Position numbers and translations under genes: made by a program
NCBI GenBank assembly: GCA_949751835.1
Contig: CATKHK010000048.1
Location: 248,001 to 312,000 of the forward strand
DNA: 64,000 nt
Direction: 5' to 3'
Source of the DNA: Blepharisma japonicum
Taxonomy: Eukaryota; Ciliophora; Heterotrichea; Heterotrichida; Blepharismidae
Notes under the pieces: model-generated
Seen by the model: only the letters and a program-made list of their open reading frames with translations
Database searches by the model: none
What the model was told of the DNA's origin: nothing
Shown here: in pieces, positions 1 to 10,970 of the stretch
Numbering within the stretch: position 1 is the stretch's first letter
How the letters are laid out: each line of letters begins with the position of its first letter

Positions 1-3000
1 AACCTAGCTCTTGAGCTCTTTAATAATGGCTATTTAGTTCCAGACGCAGAAATTATTAATGCTGTTCAAGCAGGGAAAGATAATTTAGCCCTTGAAATTA
101 TTCGTAAAAGAATGCATAATAATGAATATCGTGAGCTCGTTTTATGGTATTTAGCATATAAAGATTCGTTTTATGCCTTAGACGAATTTTTAATCCAAAA
201 TCAAGATTTAAGAATATATGCAATAGGCGGGATAACAATTCCAGAAGAAAGGAAAAAAATATATTCAGACCCTTCATTGGTATCAATTTCTCTTGGACAG
301 TCGATTTCTGCAAGCTTAGATTATGTAGCTTGCTATTTACTTATGCTGTCTCCATCATCGCTTACTATAAGCTCCTTTAATGAAGCTATTCAGAATTGCT
401 GCATGGGAGTCTTAAAAAGGTTATGGACAGGGGATGTCTATCAGTCTAATATTTCACTTATAAAGGCAAGGAAAAAGAAATCAGCAATTTGGAATTCGTT
501 GAAGAATCAAGCAGTTACAGTCGAAGAAAGGAAAATTTTATCAAGAGGGCTAAGACTTTCAAAAATCATTGATGCTTTGGCAGCAAAAAATAAGCTTCAT
601 GAGATGAAAGAGCTAGTTAATTGGCCCGGTGCAGCAAATGATGATGGAGTTATACAAAAGTTAATTAATTTAAGACAAGAAGAAATTGCAAAAGAAGCTG
701 CTAAAAAGTGCACAATTGCAAGCGCAAAAGATTTTGTTGTTGCATGGGAAGCAGAATATTACGATGTTTGTGTGCTTTGCTTGAAATCGGAAGGTTCAAT
801 AAGACAACTTGAAATAAATGAAATACAAGAAAAGCTTGTATCATTGCTAAATAAAGGAGAAACTTGCCTGCCTGCAATTAAAATGCTAAGCAGAATTACT
901 CCTATAGCCTGAAAATATAGCTTAACAAAAGATCTCTGCTTAAACATTCAAAACATAGCTAAACGTCACAACGAAATCATTTTCTGTCCAGCGCCTTTAC
1001 TTTTCTGTGCTCTTGCAGCTGAGTTTTTATCAGTTCTTGGGAGATCTTCTCTGCAATATGAAAACCGATGCTTCTCAGCAGCAGAAAATATAAAGGATTT
1101 AGGAGTGTGTATAGAAGAATCACTTAAGGATGAAAATGAATTAAGATATTTTCTACTACAAACTGACACTTTGGATAGGACAACACTAAATATAATTACA
1201 GTAAATGGTTTTACTAATATGCTGGAAAGTGATGAAATAGGAACCATTATTACAAAACTCTGGGTAGGGCCTAATAAAAATTATGGATTAATAGGTGCTT
1301 CAGGACTTTATACATCACTTAAGTCCCCTTCTGGGTCAGACGATGCAATGGGATTTTCAAGAAGCATGGACAAAACTAAGCCATATTTATTTCATTATAT
1401 ACAATGGATCGACTCATGCAGCTTAAGATTTAATTCCCAAGCCTTATCTACCGTTTGCCTTGTGGTTATTTATCAAATTTTGATTTACAGCGCAATTCAA
1501 GCAGACGCATTTACAGATGTCGCTAGTGATCCTACAAGTAAAGTTTTTTTAAGAATAGCTCAGTTTTGAATAGGAGGGATTCTTCTTGAGCATGTTTTGC
1601 ATTTTCTTTTTTCGTTTAAAACTGGAAGAGTATATGAAATGGGCTTTAAAGTATGGCTTGATATTTTTATGTTTATAGATATGATTTTGATAATAATAGG
1701 CTTTCAAAACTATTTGGCTGGGGATGGGAATAAATTAGACTATATAGATCCTGCATTGTGCAATGCATGCTTGCATTCGATAATGATGATACTGATCTGG
1801 ATAAGGTTTATGTCAATTTTAATTACTACGAAGACTTTTGGGCCGTTTTTAAAAATGCTGATGCTTATGATTGGAAGAATTATTAACTTTTTTGTTGTCT
1901 ATTTTTGCTTGATAGTCTGCTCAGCAGCCATTTTTACTGCGCTATTTAATGAATCCAACCCGAATTTTTTGAGTTTTTCGACATCAATTAGATCATTATG
2001 TGCAGCAGCGCTTGGAACTTATGATTTTTATGCATTTACAAAGCATATTGCGTTAGGAGGAGTTTTACTATCAATTTATCTTTTCCTATCACTTGTTTTG
2101 CTGCTTAATTTACTTATTGCAATATTATTCACCATTTTCTCGACCCTCATTACCCAAGCAGAAAACAAGCATAGGCTGACCTTGTCCTCATATTATGAAA
2201 AATATATTTGGGATGAAAAATATGGGGTGCTTATATTGTTGCCATCGCCATTAAACTATTTAACACTATTGGTTTCTCCATTGGTTCTTTTTACAAAAAA
2301 ACCAGTTAAATATAACAATATTTTGTGCAAAATTTTATTTATTTCTTTTGGCCTAATTATGTTCAGCATTTTTCTATCTGTCTCTATTTTAATGATTCCA
2401 GTTGTATTTGTAAAAGGATTTATAATTTATGGCAAAACTGGAAGATTGCTAAAGGAAAAGCGGCAAGTAAAAATTTTCAGTAATCAAAGCGGAGATCTTG
2501 ATGTTCAAGAAATAGAAAGATCAAAAATAACCAAATTCAGTAAATCAAAAACTTTTGCGTGGACTTTTATAGGCATCCCATGACTAATTTGGTCAGTTTT
2601 GAGAGACTGTTTTTATTTCTGGGCACTTATGTATGCAGATCCTGAATCAATAGTCGAAGAAAACGAAAAAGTAAAAATTGAAATGATTGTAAATCATAGC
2701 GCACTTAAAAGTATCCAAAAAGTACTAAAAAGAATCACATCACAAGACGTCAGTGTAACTTTATTCATTGAAAAATGGCTACCTATAGACAGAGAAATCC
2801 AAATTTCTACATCTTTAAGGGAAGATGTCCGTAAGCAATTGGCGTTTGAATATTTCATACAGTATGCAAATTCTTCAAGTGACCAAACAATTAATATTCC
2901 AAGGATGAGAAGATTGCTACCTAAAAAGCGAAATCATTTATATTCAGAAGAGTACTTAATAAGGACACGTCATATTAACATACCGGCATTATTAAAAGGT

Positions 3001-3261
3001 GTTAAAAAATATCAGCAGCAAATAGGGTCATTTTTTGCAACTATTTCTAATTCAGAAAAAAATAACCAAGAAGAAAAAGAGCAAGGCTTAGAACTTGAAG
3101 ACATAGAAAATCTTCAAAGCCTAATAGAAGAACTAGAAGTAAAATTCAGCAAAACCCTCACAGATTGTTTATCTCTAAGAACCGCTATGGAAGAACAAAG
3201 CAAAATCATGAGAAGACCCGAGCGGAAAAAGTCTACATTAATTGTTAAAGATATTTTATAA
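1..3261 (+). CDS. TRP-like cation channel, C-terminal part (5' end outside window)
   Basis: The frame is open from base 1 to a TAA at 3259-3261 once TGA at 910, 1567 and 2581 is read as Trp, giving 1086 residues of a protein whose start lies upstream. The first ~450 residues are helical and soluble. Residues ~465-740 contain several hydrophobic spans. A pore-like loop (SFSTSIRSLCAAALGTYDF) near 655-675 is followed by a long S6-like helix (VLLLNLLIAILFTIF) near 695-715, the layout of TRP/polycystin-type ion_trans domains. A charged, helical cytosolic tail of ~350 residues ends in basic residues. The role is probably a plasma-membrane or ciliary cation channel, possibly mechanosensory; that part is inference. 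No voltage-sensor arginine ladder was seen. Subfamily (TRPM, TRPC or polycystin) cannot be set by eye. The PGM2-like gene starts 38 bp downstream on the same strand. Confidence 0.75.
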
Positions 3262-3299
3262 TAAACCACTAGTTTTTCATTAATCCATATTTTTGTAAT

Positions 3300-5090
3300 A
3301 TGTACGTGGCAGGAAAAGGGATGCCTTTACCTCTAGAGGGTGAAGAAAGAAAAGCCAAGCTGCTAGAATTAGGGAATTATTGGTGCGAAATTGACTATAA
3401 CCCAACCACAAGAGAACAAATGAAAAATTTGGTTGAGGGTCTGGAATATAGTGAGCTTGAAAAATCATTAGTGAAAAGAATTGAGTTTGGAACAGCTGGG
3501 CTGAGAAGCAGAATGGCTGCAGGATTTGCATTTATGAACCATATAACGGTTCAGCAGGCAACTCAAGGACTAATTTTGTATTTGGAATCGCTTTATACAC
3601 CAGAGCAGCTAAAGCAAGGAGCTGTAATAGGGTTTGATTCGAGGTATAATTCAAAGAGCTTTGCTGAGCTTGCAGCGTCATTATTTATTTCTCATAATAT
3701 TCCTGTGTACCTTTTCAAGAAGAATAACCCAACGCCTTTTGTACCTTTTGCAGTTCTTTTAAAAAAAGCTATAATTGGTATACAAATTACAGCTTCACAT
3801 AACCCTAAAGACGACAATGGCTACAAAGTATACATGAGTAACGGTGGACAGCTAGTAGATCCTCACGACAAACTGATCCATCAATCCATCCTTAACAATT
3901 TAGACCTCTGGCTTATTGGAGGCTATGACTCATCATGGGTGAGAAGCAGGGTTACAGAAATTTATGAAGAAATTGCAGAAACCTATATACAAAGGTCATT
4001 AAGTTACTCAAGGTCAGGAAATGTCAATAGTAGTTCAGAGCCTATTGTATATACAGCTATGCATGGAGTTGGAGGCGAAACAATCAAATCTATGTGGAAA
4101 GCATGGGGATTCAGCCCACTCGCCGTAGTTGACGAACAAATTGATCCTGACCCTGAATTTCCAACTGTAAAATTCCCTAACCCAGAAGAAGGCCAAGGAG
4201 CACTTGCCCTTTCTATGAAAAAAGCAAGCGAAATTGGGGCAAAATTAGTAATTGCTAATGATCCTGACGCAGATAGGATGGGAATTGCAGAAATCCAAAG
4301 TGACGGGACTTGGAGAATTTATTCAGGAGACGAAATTGCTGTGTTTTTATTAGAGTGGGAAATTTCTCATTATACAGGTCAAGCACCAGCTGCAGTTGTA
4401 GCAAGCACAGTTTCTTCAAAAATATGTAAAGCAATAGCTGAGTCTATTGGAGCACGATTTGAAGAAGTTTTGACAGGCTTTAAATGGATTATTAATAAGT
4501 CTTTAGAACTGGAAGGGCAAGGATATAGGATGCTTTTTTCATTTGAGGAAGCAATTGGGTTTTGTGTAGGAAACCATGTAAGGGATAAAGATGGGATATT
4601 GGCAGCTTGTGTTTTTAATGAATTGTATCAGGAAAGATGTGCTAGTAAAGGAATTAGGCTCAGTGAACATTTGGAAAGGCTGAGAGAAAGGTATGGATAC
4701 TATTTGACGAGAAATAAATACTTCTTTTGTTATGAGCCTGCAGTCATAAAAAGCTTATTCGATAATATAAGGCAGGAATATCCGAAATCAATTGGTAGAT
4801 TTCCGGTTAAATATATAAGAGATTTGACTGTTGGGTATGATAATTCTCAGCCTGATAATAAGCCTATCCTGCCAATATCTCCTTCAACCCAAATGATAAC
4901 ATTTACATTTGAAAATGGAGCTATCATTACATTGCGAACAAGTGGGACGGAGCCTAAAATTAAATATTATTGTGAATATCATGGAAATACTCTTGAAGAC
5001 ACACGCGCAGAGCTCAATGAATTAGTAGATCAAATGATCGACCAGCTACTTCAGCCTCAAAGATATGGACTGACTCCTCCTAGTAATTAA
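3300..5090 (+). CDS. PGM2: Phosphoglucomutase/phosphopentomutase, PGM2-type
   Basis: A complete 596-residue alpha-D-phosphohexomutase, close to the usual ~600 for eukaryotic PGM2. All four signature sites are visible: phosphoserine loop TASHNPKDDNGYKVY with the catalytic Ser at ~166; metal loop DPDADR with Asp 321, 323 and 325; sugar-binding FSFEEAIG near 414-421; and phosphate-binding RTSGTEPK at ~546. The family interconverts hexose- or pentose-1- and 6(5)-phosphates in the cytosol, linking glycogen and nucleoside breakdown to glycolysis. PGM2 against PGM2L1 cannot be separated by eye. The first ATG gives MYVAGKG; a second in-frame ATG at 3321 is an alternative start. No internal TGA or intron is needed. 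It begins 38 bp after the channel gene. Confidence 0.92.
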   Translation: MYVAGKGMPLPLEGEERKAKLLELGNYWCEIDYNPTTREQMKNLVEGLEYSELEKSLVKRIEFGTAGLRSRMAAGFAFMNHITVQQATQGLILYLESLYTPEQLKQGAVIGFDSRYNSKSFAELAASLFISHNIPVYLFKKNNPTPFVPFAVLLKKAIIGIQITASHNPKDDNGYKVYMSNGGQLVDPHDKLIHQSILNNLDLWLIGGYDSSWVRSRVTEIYEEIAETYIQRSLSYSRSGNVNSSSEPIVYTAMHGVGGETIKSMWKAWGFSPLAVVDEQIDPDPEFPTVKFPNPEEGQGALALSMKKASEIGAKLVIANDPDADRMGIAEIQSDGTWRIYSGDEIAVFLLEWEISHYTGQAPAAVVASTVSSKICKAIAESIGARFEEVLTGFKWIINKSLELEGQGYRMLFSFEEAIGFCVGNHVRDKDGILAACVFNELYQERCASKGIRLSEHLERLRERYGYYLTRNKYFFCYEPAVIKSLFDNIRQEYPKSIGRFPVKYIRDLTVGYDNSQPDNKPILPISPSTQMITFTFENGAIITLRTSGTEPKIKYYCEYHGNTLEDTRAELNELVDQMIDQLLQPQRYGLTPPSN

Positions 5091-5135
5091 GCTTAAATAG
5101 AATTATTCCATAATTTATACTAATATCAAACAAAT

Positions 5136-5759
5136 ATGGACACCCTTTTACTTACGTCATTTGCAGTATTCTTTTCATTTATCCTTTGTGTAGCACCCTT
5201 TCCGAATATGATAAGAAGAGCAAAAGATCAAGAGATGCATTATATTCCAATTTATTTTTTGTGAATAAATCACTCTTGCAGAGTTGTATGGCTTTATTAT
5301 GGAATTCTGAAAAATATTGTCCCTTTCATTACTAATTGTGTTATGACCGGAATTGCTTCTATTTTGATGCTGATTTTGTACTATTTCTTTATCAGAAAAA
5401 TTTTGAAATTTATTATTTTCTATATGATTTTTTTGATAGTTACTTTTGTTTTTTCTGTCTGGGTTTTTCCAGTGACTTGAGTTGGAAATATTGCGACTGT
5501 ATTGGGAACTTTAACATATATAGTAACAGCTAAGAATTTGAAAGTTGCTATAAACACATTGAACCCAAAAATGATTGATTTGCCTATCACAATTGTGTCT
5601 TTTCTAAATTCACTAGCATGGGCATTTTATGGTCTAATAATTTTTGATTACCCTTTGATGATAGGTTGCGCTATTGGAGTGGTAGTTAGTATAGTTTTAC
5701 TAGTAAGTTATGTATGGATAAATTGCAAGAAATTTAAAAAAAAATTAATAAGTATTTAA
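5136..5759 (+). CDS. SWEET (MtN3/saliva) family sugar transporter
   Basis: 207 residues from the ATG at 5136 to TAA at 5757, with TGA read as Trp in YFLWINHSCRVVWLYYG and in PVTWVGN. The length and about seven hydrophobic spans, arranged as two three-helix MtN3 repeats around a linker helix, match SWEET uniporters. Signature-like features are the N-terminal Pro-rich helix (VAPFPNM), the Trp/Tyr-Gly pair (WLYYGILK) of repeat 1, and the second-repeat counterpart SLAWAFYGLI. SWEETs carry sugars down their gradient across plasma or internal membranes. The basic tail (KKFKKKLISI) is cytosolic in the family. It converges on the flippase gene with 13 bp between the two stops. Without TGA=Trp only fragments appear, so standard-code annotation would miss it. 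Confidence 0.85.
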
Positions 5760-5772
5760 TTTTTATAATAAT

Positions 5773-8700
5773 TTACGATTCAGGGCCAAAAGTCTGGAAT
5801 TTCCTGTCTGAGCCATCTGCAATATTGCTGCTTTCTGCTATGTTACTGCTATCTTCTAGCATTTTAGGGTTTACTGGTACAATTGCTGGAATATTTTTCC
5901 GCTTCTTCCTCTGTGCAAGAAATACATCGGTTGGGTTTGGGTGAAATAAATACATATAAGCTTTTACGACATAATCAGGGGTCAGGGCAATTAATGGAGA
6001 CAAAAATAAAATTATTCAAGCTTTTCCATTCCCAAGGATATTGAAAAAGACATAAGTGATTTCTGGCTGAAAAGCTTGAGAAACAGCAGTTGTATTTAAA
6101 ACTATAACAGTTAAGTAATAAAATACTATACTGCCTAGGGAAAAAGAAATAGTAAGTATATTTCAATACTGAGACTCCAAAAACAATTTATATGTAACCA
6201 AATGGATTACTAGTGTAAATGACAGTGTCGAAATCCATCATAGTCCTTGCAGCTCTCCATCAGAGTTCATTGCATATAATGACCCATACATAGGGATCCA
6301 AAAACACGTCATACCTTGCCACATAGCATAAAACACTCATAGCCAAAAAACTTTAAAAGTAAAATATACCCCTTTTTGACCTGCACCATATAGCTCAGGA
6401 TGTTCCATCGATTCTTTAGCATTTGCGTCTTGCTCAAATATAAAAGTTAAAGCACAAGGCCAGCTAGTTCAGAGAGAGTTATAAAGCATTGGCAACCATT
6501 CAAGAAAATATATTTGGCCACTAAAACCATTGAAAATTGCGAACCAAATTTCAGTGAAAACCACTGCAATATTTTTGTAAAAATAATAACAAATGAAAAA
6601 TGAAATTCTTCTATATCCTCATCTCCCATGCACCAGAACTAGCTTTTTGAGCATTTTAAATCTACAAATCGCATAATCCGAAGCTTGAACGGCCTGTGTT
6701 CCTTCTTTCCCTGCAATTCCGACCCCAATATGAGCTTCTTGTATCATACTTACATCATTCGCCCCATCTCCAATTGCAAGGGTGATCCAAGGACCATTTT
6801 CTTTAGCTAACTGTACAATTTGCATTTTTTGGGCTGGGGAAACTCTACAACAAATACAGCTTTCAGAAATATAGGCTAGCGAAAAAAATAGTTTCCTCAT
6901 ATCTTGGTTTTCTTCAAGAGCCCATGTCAAAGTAATGCCATTTATTACTAATGCAATGTTTTCTGATAAATCACTTTTAATTTGCCTTAATTGTTTTGCA
7001 GTTTTTTCATGAAGCTTAAACTCCCCTGCTAGAGAATGGATTTTTTCAACATAAGCGTCTCGAGAATCAGATGACAAAAGTAAAAGCTTCATATCAGGTC
7101 TTATTAAATTGCAAGATTTTCCGATTTCAATAGCAGTTTCTTGTTTATCGCCTGTAAGTACCCATACTCTAATGCCTGCTGCTATTAATAAATGTAAGGT
7201 TTCAGGGACTTCTTCTTGAAGTTTGTCTTCAATTGCACTGGCTCCTAATAGTTCTAAATCCTGCTCTATTTTTTCAGCACAAGCGTCCATTTTTTCTTGT
7301 TTATCATATGTGGAAGAAAGCATTAATTCTCGCCAAGCTATCATTCATTCTTGCAGTTCTAGTGCTTCTAAGCGTTTTTGGCAAGTCACAAGCGTTCTTA
7401 GCCCTTCTTTAGCGAAATCATCTAAATGCTGCTGTACAAGTCTTTGGTTGTATTGGTCCCTTCTTACCCTTGGGATCATAACTTGGTCAGCTCCTTTACA
7501 AAACAAGTAAACTTGTTTCGACCCAGTTTCCCTTACTATAATTGACATCCTTTTTCTATTAGAATTAAACGGAATTTCTTCAATAATTTCCCATTTTTGT
7601 ACAGAGTTGCCTACTTTTATATGCAAAAAGTTATTAGTTTTATTTTGAAGAATAAAGCCAAGCTTAGCGCAGCCACTAACTAAGGCGAGTTCATCAGGAG
7701 ATGAAGCGTGATATTTAGGGACTTCTTCATTATTTTCAGGTTCAGCAGGGAAAACTGTATGGCAAATAGATAGCATCAATAAAAATTTTTCAGCCGCAAT
7801 TCTATTAAAATCTGTCTCAGGGCACTCTTTTAGCACATGATTTAGCCTTTGGCAGTCTCATAACCCAGTCTCAGAGTTTCCATAAGCAATTCCATTAATT
7901 GAGCATTTTTTAAATTCCATCACGTTGCAAGTCAAAGTCCCAGTTTTGTCACTAAAAATAAACTCGACTTGGCCTAGTTCTTCTATTAAATCTGATGTCC
8001 TGGAGACAGCAGGTTTGTCTTCTGGTTCATAATAAAGCTCTATATCTTGAGAAATTAAATACGCCATTGATAATTTTACAATTTCTAAAGCGACATATAA
8101 AGAAATTGGAATCAGATGAGAATATGCCACTAAAAAGGTTAAAGCTTGTAGAAAAAAATCAGAAGCCTGAGGCTTGGAGTCAACACCTAAATACTCGTGA
8201 TCTTCTATATTAGATGTACCCCAACTTATACAGGATATGGCAAAAATTAAGCAAATTGCTCCTTGGAAAATGAAGACTGTGTAAAGCATTTTATTCATTC
8301 GCCTTAACACGTTACTGATTTTTGATGGGGCTTCTTTGGAGTTTAGCATTATTTTTGACTCTGAGCCTGTATATATAACAATACCAAATATATATTTGGT
8401 ATTCTTAAGGTAGCAGCCTCTCAGCAAAATTTGGTTCAGAGTAAGGGGTTTTCAGTCTCCCCCTTTGCACTGCATGTTGCAGTTGCACCTGAATAAAGAT
8501 ATAGTAGGGTTTTCACAACAAATGTGACAGATTAGGTCATGCAATTCTTCTTTTACTAGCTTTCTAGTTCCTTCTAACGCGATTTTTTCTTTCAAATTAG
8601 TTTCCCCATCAAGATTCATAGTGTTAACATAAGCAATTCCATTCTCATAAGATGAGGATAAATATACCATATCAGCAGGAAATGATTCCCCATCCTGTAT

Positions 8701-9210
8701 TTCAAGTAAGTCCCCAACATTTACTTCTGCTCATTTAATTTCTTCAAAATCACCAGTTTCAAAGTTAAGTCTTCTCGTTATAGTATTATTGATTTTTTCA
8801 TCTTGTTTATGTCTTTTATAATCTTCATAAGCTTCTTTTAACATAGTGAAAAATATGACACATCCAAAAGTTGCACCCATAGATCAAGGGTTTTTTGGAG
8901 AAAAAGGCATTGCTGTCAGGATTGAGATGATTAGAAAATAAATATTGGCTGCACGCTTGAATTGGATGAATAAACACTTGGGAGCTCACGTTAAAACAGT
9001 ATATTTGGAAGTTCGAATTGAATTTGGGCAATAAAGGACCTTTTCATGTGGGATATTTATTTTAATGTTTCTGACGCTTGAGCTGCCTGTCATGTGTCTA
9101 ATATACGAATCTCTCACTGTAGGTAAAAGTTCAAAGCTTGAGCGATCTGAACTGAATTTGCTTCCACGGAGGCTAGAACCACCTATAGAATTGGATGAAT
9201 GTCTTGACAT
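5773..9210 (-). CDS. P4-type ATPase, phospholipid flippase
   Basis: 1145 residues from ATG at 9210 to TAA at 5773, intronless, with about twelve in-frame TGA codons at Trp sites. Canonical order: N-terminal FIQFKRAANIYF before TM1; actuator loop NLDGETNLK (Asp 201-Thr 204); P4-specific TM4 motif PISLYVALE; phosphorylation site DKTGTLT with Asp ~421; TGDKQETA (Asp ~688); hinge GDGANDVSMIQEA (Asp ~815, ~819); then HGRWGYRRIS and the FNGFSGQ segment with six C-terminal TMs. P4-ATPases move aminophospholipids from the outer to the cytosolic leaflet, usually with a CDC50 partner (none in this window). The first ~65 residues are Ser-rich and basic, likely cytosolic and regulatory. All catalytic residues are present, so it looks active. 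Confidence 0.96.
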
Positions 9211-9796
9211 TTATTTATTATTATTCAAATTTATAACAGTTTGTCTAAAAAAATGTTGAAAAGTCTTTTATTTTCAAATTTATTAGAAGTTTTGTAGTGA
9301 TAAAGTTCAACTTTTTTTATATTTCATTAAATTTAATTTTTTTTAAGATAAATTGCATTATTGTTTTAAAAGTTAAATTTTGAGTATTGATTCATGATAT
9401 AAGACAATATTTGTGATATAAATTTATTAAAACTTTAAACTTTATACATTAAATTTATTTGATTTATTTTTTAATAGATTGAAATATTGTCAGATTGATA
9501 GGAGTATGAAGGAATAATTTAGTATTTATTAGGAAGATTTCTGTTTTGCCTAATTAAAATTAAAAAGGAAAATTGATCAGAATTTCTATAGCCACGTGCA
9601 ACTGAGCTAATCTAAAATAATTATGGCTAATTTAATTTTTTAAAAAATTGATTTAATTTATGATTTTTGTGAGATATCAATTTTTATTTAAAAATTGTCC
9701 TTTCAAAAAGTTAGTAATATTGAATTCTAATTTTTTAAATAAAAGTTAAATAGTGTCAGTATTTTTATAAATGAATATTAAATAATAAAATTTTAA
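9211..9796. other. Intergenic, divergent promoters of flippase and Pro/Thr-rich gene
   Basis: 586 bp of strongly AT-rich sequence between two divergent genes. No open frame with protein-like composition, RNA gene or repeat was recognised. It presumably holds both promoters. Confidence 0.6.
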
Positions 9797-10924
9797 ATGA
9801 ATAAAGACAACGCGTTCGATTTTTTGAGTGACAATAACCTTCAGTCAATTTTCAGCAAGTAATAGCTACACAGTATTGATAGCATCTTTAACAAGGACAT
9901 GTTCCAAATGCCAAACGAGCCTTTTCAGAAAAATGACAACTCAAACACAACAAATAATTTTTCATTCGAAAATAGTTTTGGAGATTTCTTCAAAAAATTT
10001 GAAAATAATACTGAAGCAAACTTTAATAATGCAGAGCCTGACCCTATTGGTGAAAACAATCCTATACAAGCATGGAAAAATAATGATATATTTGAATTAG
10101 GATTAAAGGAGAACCAAGATAAGCTGCCACAACCTAAAATTGAAACAAAAGCAGTTTTACCTGAAATAAATGCTCCCATTTCAACCAAAATAGATACAAA
10201 GCCAGAGCAAAAATCATTATTCCCTAAAAAGGACATCAAAACATTTTCGTTTACAAAAGAAAATGGCAAAAAAGTTTCCCCTCCAAAAATTTTCCATTTA
10301 AAAAGACCATTACGGCCGAAAGATGAAAACGAATCAAATACAAAAAGAATCAAATACGAGCCATCTACTCCTGGCCAGGCTATAAAACCTAAGCTAAATC
10401 CTCCTGAAATTAAACCAATCTTAAACACAGAAAAAAATCCTACTGCGCCTCCAAGAAATTCTAATCAGCTCATTGACTTAGACGTAAAAAAATCAAAGCC
10501 AGAGCCTCAAACTCCTGGACGCTCGATAAAACCTATGGCTCGTTCTTCTGAAAAAAGGCCATCGTTTGCAAGTAATAATTCTAACGAGAAATCAATAATC
10601 CCTAGAACTCCAGGACCTCAAAGACAATCAAAATCAAACTATCAAAAAGAGTTAGAAGAAAAAATCACTGAAATTAAGCGCTTTGATGAAGAAAAAAGGC
10701 ATTTAGAAGAGCTTAAAAAAACAATCGAAGCGTTAGAAGAGCATGGAGGGATGCCTTGTCCAAAAATAGGTTATGAGTGTCTTTTAGAGCTCAAAGAAAC
10801 CTTTATGAGTGTACAACTAAAGATTCTAAAAACAAGAGCTGACCAAGTATCAATTTTGAACCAATTTTTAGCAATTTCCACTCCAGATTTAGAAAGCAAG
10901 CTCAGCAAATTAAAAATTGTCTAA
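9797..10924 (+). CDS. Hypothetical protein with TPG repeats and C-terminal coiled coil
   Basis: Start ATG at 9797. The frame hits TAA-TAG within a 15-nt GT...AG unit (9859-9873); removing it joins SNIDSIFNKDMFQ in frame, so the gene is exons 9797-9858 and 9874-10924 (370 codons plus stop). The N-terminal ~100 residues are Asn/Phe-rich (repeated FFKKFENN-like and NPIQAW pieces). The middle is disordered, basic and Pro-rich with three related motifs: STPGQAIKP, QTPGRSIKP and RTPGPQ. Residues ~290-365 form a Glu/Lys coiled coil followed by a compact helical end. No family recognised. Basic Ser/Thr-Pro clusters suggest a proline-directed kinase target, for example a cytoskeletal or nuclear protein, but this is a guess. 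Its stop faces the ENTH gene stop across 46 bp. Confidence 0.75.
9859..9873 (+). other. 15-nt intron
   Basis: GTAATAGCTACACAG contains TAA and TAG in frame; removal restores the reading frame. A is at position 10. Confidence 0.88.
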
Positions 10925-10970
10925 ATTTACACATTTTTGATAATTTTCTTCTAATTTATTAAAGCATATT

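Noticed and set aside
5773-9210. P4-ATPase looked like a pseudogene with about twelve stops
   Set aside because: All interruptions are TGA, several at invariant Trp sites, and every catalytic motif is intact; it is a normal gene under UGA=Trp.
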